Source: Mesostigma viride (lineage: Eukaryota; Streptophyta; Mesostigmatophyceae; Mesostigmatales; Mesostigmataceae). Taken from it: a stretch of DNA of 64,000 nucleotides. How positions within the stretch are numbered: position 1 is the stretch's first letter; the number at the start of each line of letters is the position of its first letter. The position numbers and the translations under genes are program-made. Below, piece by piece: positions 61,158-64,000 of this stretch. Under the pieces are notes generated by a model. It was not told the DNA's origin. It did no database searches and was given only the letters and a program-made list of their open reading frames with translations. The stretch spans positions 1,201,167-1,265,166 of the forward strand of contig RPFO01000154.1 in the NCBI GenBank assembly GCA_009746045.1, given 5' to 3'.

Positions 61158-64000
61158 TTGCTAACGGTTATGTTACTTTCTCTGTTCCCGGCCGACTGTG
61201 ATGCTTGCAGGAATTGTGTTACCCCGTCGACCAACTTACGGCCAGTTAACTCAGCTCTGCCTAATGTGTCTGGCCTGCGCGCCCGTTTAAGCTACGGGCG
61301 GCTTGCCGGCTCAGCCAAGCCATGTGAAGGGTTCGTGCCTGTTCCACGTACAAAGTCCGCGTCTCAGGTCTCGCGCACGGTCACTGCGAGTGCTGCTCCG
61401 TCCACCGACAAAAAGGTAATTTCACGTAAACACCCCTATGTGCCGCGTTTCACTGCAAATAGACAAAATAGAATGTCTTGCACAAAGCGTCTGCTTTGTG
61501 CATTGTCCTTTTCGTTGTCCCCGGCCAGGTCAGCTTGTAAGCAAGCAATGCCTCATGTTTTTTCCCGCCCATTGTCCATGCGTCTTCCTTGCCGAGGCAT
61601 TCACATATTTCATGGAACTAGTAGTTTCCACTTTTCCACTTGTGTTCCAGTGATCTGCGTGTGTGCCTTCAAACTATTTATGGCATGGGGTGGCCAGCCA
61701 ATGGGAGGGGGGGGCGGGGGGTGTATTTTTTAGTTCACAGCGTAGAAACTAGTTTTTATTTGATTGCCATCACTTTCACAGCCAGAAAACCATTGTCAGG
61801 CGCATTGCCTCGTTTACTCTTTGGTGCAAAAATGCTTTCTATGGTCCATTCATGTGGGCTGTGTGTTTGGCATTATAGGTGTGCCAGAACTTAACCAGTC
61901 ACCCTTTCCGGTCACCCTTTCTGGTCACCTTTTCTGGTCACCCTTTCTTATCACCCTTTCTGGGCACCCTGTCAGCGCCTCTAAGTTACCAGTCACAGCG
62001 CCTGGACCGCCAGTTTGCCTTGTTGCTTTTATCTTGATGCCTATCCCTCCCCCCTCCCCCCCCCCTCCTCCCCTCCCTACTTTTCCTCACCGATTCCTGA
62101 TCCTAGGCACCAGACTTGTTCCTAATTACGTTGTCAGCTACAAAGTGCTACTTAAAAGTTTCTCAAATGTTTACGCGCCCATGCAGAAAACTAAGCGAAG
62201 TCAAATGCAGACTACCAAACTGAATCTGAATCCTGCTCCCATGCTCCCCATTCTCATCCGCGTTGACGTATCCATTTGCATTCCACCTTACCAGAGCCAA
62301 GCGGTGACGGTGGAGGCCGCGCTGACGTCTAGTAGCGGCGAGCTAATCCACTTGTACCGCCGTCCGTTCCTGGGCGCCAATGCCACGGCGACGCTGCTGC
62401 ACCAGGTGAGGGATGCATACTGCATAACTACCCTTTAGTGGCCGTATTGTTGGCCTTTATATGCCCTATAGTTGCCCTATAGCTGCACCACGTTGCCCTG
62501 CAGTTGCCCTATAATTGCCTTCTAATTTCTCTATGATTGCCCTGCAGTAGCCCCATAGTTTCCCTATGCTTGCCCTATGCTTGCTATGTAGTCGCCCTAT
62601 CGTTGCCCCTTACTTCCCCTATAGATCTGCCCCATAGTTGCCAGGTAGTCGCCATATCGTTGCCCCTTACTTGCCCTATAGATCTGCCCTATACTTGCTG
62701 GATTGACAAGGATGGCCTGTGAAGTTGTTGGTCTGCACATCGGCCTAGTTCTGTGAGACCGTGAAGCGTGCTGTTCGCATCCAAGTGCTAGCTCGTCATC
62801 TGGGCTGTTTGGTTGCAAGAAACGGGGCGGGGTTGGACACTTAAACAAGTACCGGATGGCATGTGCTTGCCTTCCGGCATCGCTCGATCTAAACATGCAC
62901 TTGGCCTTTGCTATACCCTGATTATCCGTCTCTGGGGCCCAGTACATAACCCGAACGATGCGTGATGACACTCTATTCGACCCCGCGCGTGGCCATGCAG
63001 GCACAGAGCCGTGTCTCCAAGGACATCACGGGCATTGACACGGAGCAGGTGGGTGCTACCCCTTTGTCCTCTCTCGGTTGAGAGTGTAGTCCTAATATCC
63101 CTTAAGAAGTCATCAGCTCTTGCAGAAATTTGCGATGATAGGGGGTTGTTGTCCTTTGGCTGGAAATCGACTCAGTGTGCGGACTGAGAGGGGCTGCGTG
63201 GCCCTTCTCTACTTGGTCTCTCTGCAGGGTATACAAAGCTGCCGGGAAGGCAACAGATGCACAAAAAAGTCTCGCCTGAGACCGTGTGTGGTGTGTCAAG
63301 CTCGTAAGACGGGGTGCCCAGCTGTAGGCTGCTGCTAAATTGCAGGTCAGCGATGTGTCCTTATGACGTTCTAGTCGATCATCTGTGCAGGGCAGCGATG
63401 TGTCCTTATGGCGTTATAGTCGATCATCTGTGCAGGTCAGCGATGTGTCCTTATGACGTTCTAGTCGATCATCTGTGCAGGTCAGCGATGTGTCCTTATG
63501 ACGTTCTAGTCGATCATCTGTGCAGGTCAGCGATGTGTCCTTATGATGACGTTCTATTCGATCATCTGTGCAGGTCATTGATGTGTCCTTGTGACGTTAT
63601 AGTCGATCATCGTGCAGGTCAGCGATGTGTCCTTATGACGTTCTATTCGATCATCTGTCGTGACTTTGAATGTTTGGTGGCGGCGCACTTGACATGACGC
63701 TCCTCTCTGGTGTGACACTTGTTTCTTGTGTGGCACGTCACTCTTGACGTGGCGCCCACTGGCTCCCCGCCCTCCCTTCCATCCAGCCCTTTCTCTGCAG
63801 CGCTACGACGCAGAGGTGTCTCACAAGTCCAACAGTTTTTTACCTCACTCTCCACCGGACGTGTAGTTTTGCACCCGCTCATGCCCCCCACACAATCCTC
63901 CCTATGTGCATTGCTTGAACACGGTGTTCTCTCGCGAGTCTTGAACCTCAAGCTGCACTGACTACGGATTATCCTTGCACCTGCTGGTGGCCCCCCTCGC
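61158..64000 (+). CDS. PURL: phosphoribosylformylglycinamidine synthase (FGAM synthase), 5' part only
   Basis: Three exons in consistent phase: about 61211-61415, 62295-62405 and 63001-63048. The product is the N-terminus of FGAM synthase: a Ser/Arg/Ala-rich leader (RLAGSAKPCEGFVPVPRTKS, TASAAPSTDKK) fitting an organelle transit peptide, then GELIHLYRRPFLGANATATL-LHQ, then AQSRVSKDITGIDTEQ. In known enzymes this is the [LH]-x-F/L-YR-x-P-x-L...LL..VQ..[LV]S..I.G.[ED]TEQ pattern that opens the PurS-like domain. FGAM synthase converts FGAR, glutamine and ATP to FGAM in purine synthesis, in plants in plastids. The gene is about 1300 residues in other species, so most lies beyond the window. The next exon (C-[FY]-N-V-x-L) was not seen before 64000. 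Confidence 0.85.
61211..61415 (+). CDS. PURL: PURL leader exon
   Basis: Acceptor after a pyrimidine tract (GATGCTTGCAG|GAATTG), donor AAAAAG|GTAATT phase 0. An ATG at 61158 in the same frame could instead be the start (MLTVMLLSLFPADCDACRNC), but that upstream part looks like intron. Confidence 0.65.
61899..61972 (+). repeat. GTCACCCTTTCTG 13-bp repeats in a PURL intron
   Basis: Five to six units of (G/A)TCACCCTTTCTGG, one varying in T number. Confidence 0.85.
62295..62405 (+). CDS. PURL: PURL exon encoding the HLYRRPFL block
   Basis: Exactly 37 codons, phase 0 to 0; acceptor CTTACCAG|AGCCAA, donor CACCAG|GTGAGG. Confidence 0.88.
62445..62700 (+). repeat. TTGCCCTATAG degenerate repeats in a PURL intron
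   Basis: More than a dozen TGCCC(T/C)(A/T)TA(G/T) motifs spaced 10-20 bases apart, including two longer blocks (62588-62640 and 62640-62700) duplicated with few changes. Confidence 0.7.
63001..63048 (+). CDS. PURL: PURL exon encoding the DITGIDTEQ block
   Basis: Exactly 16 codons, phase 0 to 0; acceptor GCCATGCAG|GCACAG, donor GAGCAG|GTGGGT. Confidence 0.88.
63343..63658 (+). repeat. 45-bp minisatellite, seven copies, downstream of PURL exon 63001-63048
   Basis: The unit begins GTCAGCGATGTGTCCTTATG and ends ATCATCTGTGCAG; CTGTGCAG|GTCAGC resembles a splice acceptor in each copy. Confidence 0.95.
63659..64000. other. end of window, no exon identified
   Basis: An acceptor-like TTTCTCTGCAG at about 63790-63800 precedes RYDAEVSHKSNSF, which does not fit the expected FGAM synthase continuation. 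Confidence 0.4.

Noticed and set aside
63343-63658. CRISPR-like array
   Set aside because: Units are directly adjacent with no unique spacers, in a eukaryotic intron. The same holds for the other arrays.

Overview
This is nuclear DNA of a eukaryote, most likely a green alga or another green-lineage protist. Genes are split by GT-AG introns, there is a plant-type F-box protein, and a purine-synthesis gene carries a transit-peptide-like N-terminal extension. The species cannot be named from the sequence. Most of the 64 kb is transposable-element debris, so the large majority of open frames are chance, repeat-encoded or broken.

Layout. 0-1 kb: F-box gene (137-874). 2-10 kb: 5'-truncated LINE pieces on both strands and an ORF1-only LINE (3.9-5.65 kb). 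12.8-14.9 kb: two exons of an ankyrin-repeat gene whose intron holds a hAT transposon. 15.3-20.5 kb: a large inverted repeat interrupted by a 3.1 kb element that itself contains a hAT copy with a perfect 8-bp target duplication. 20.9-22.5 kb: exons of an unrecognised minus-strand gene around a 0.73 kb minisatellite. 23-30 kb: several miniature DNA transposons, one of which splits a reverse transcriptase ORF, and a piggyBac-like element. 30.5-32.4 kb: a tubulin-tyrosine-ligase-like gene broken by one nonsense codon and one frameshift. 32.8-42 kb: nested LINE fragments, their 3' UTRs and a second TTAA-flanked element. 42-50 kb: a tRNA-like SINE, a dispersed inverted duplication and a hAT MITE. 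51.1-59.9 kb (minus): DPH2, diphthamide synthesis, eight exons reconstructed with consistent phases. 61.2-64 kb (plus): the 5' part of PURL (FGAM synthase), running off the window.

The most unusual points are these. DPH2 exon 4 encodes a Cys-Cys-rich low-complexity insertion absent from ordinary DPH2. DPH2 intron 3 is largely an 11-copy 79-bp minisatellite in which every unit repeats the real exon-3 splice donor. Several LINE-like elements run directly from ORF1 into a 3' UTR with no reverse transcriptase, and they share a conserved 3' hairpin (stem CTCC(C), loop CAAC) with RT-encoding LINEs, suggesting mobilisation in trans. DPH2 and PURL are divergent neighbours with about 1.2 kb between them; no functional link beyond housekeeping is implied.
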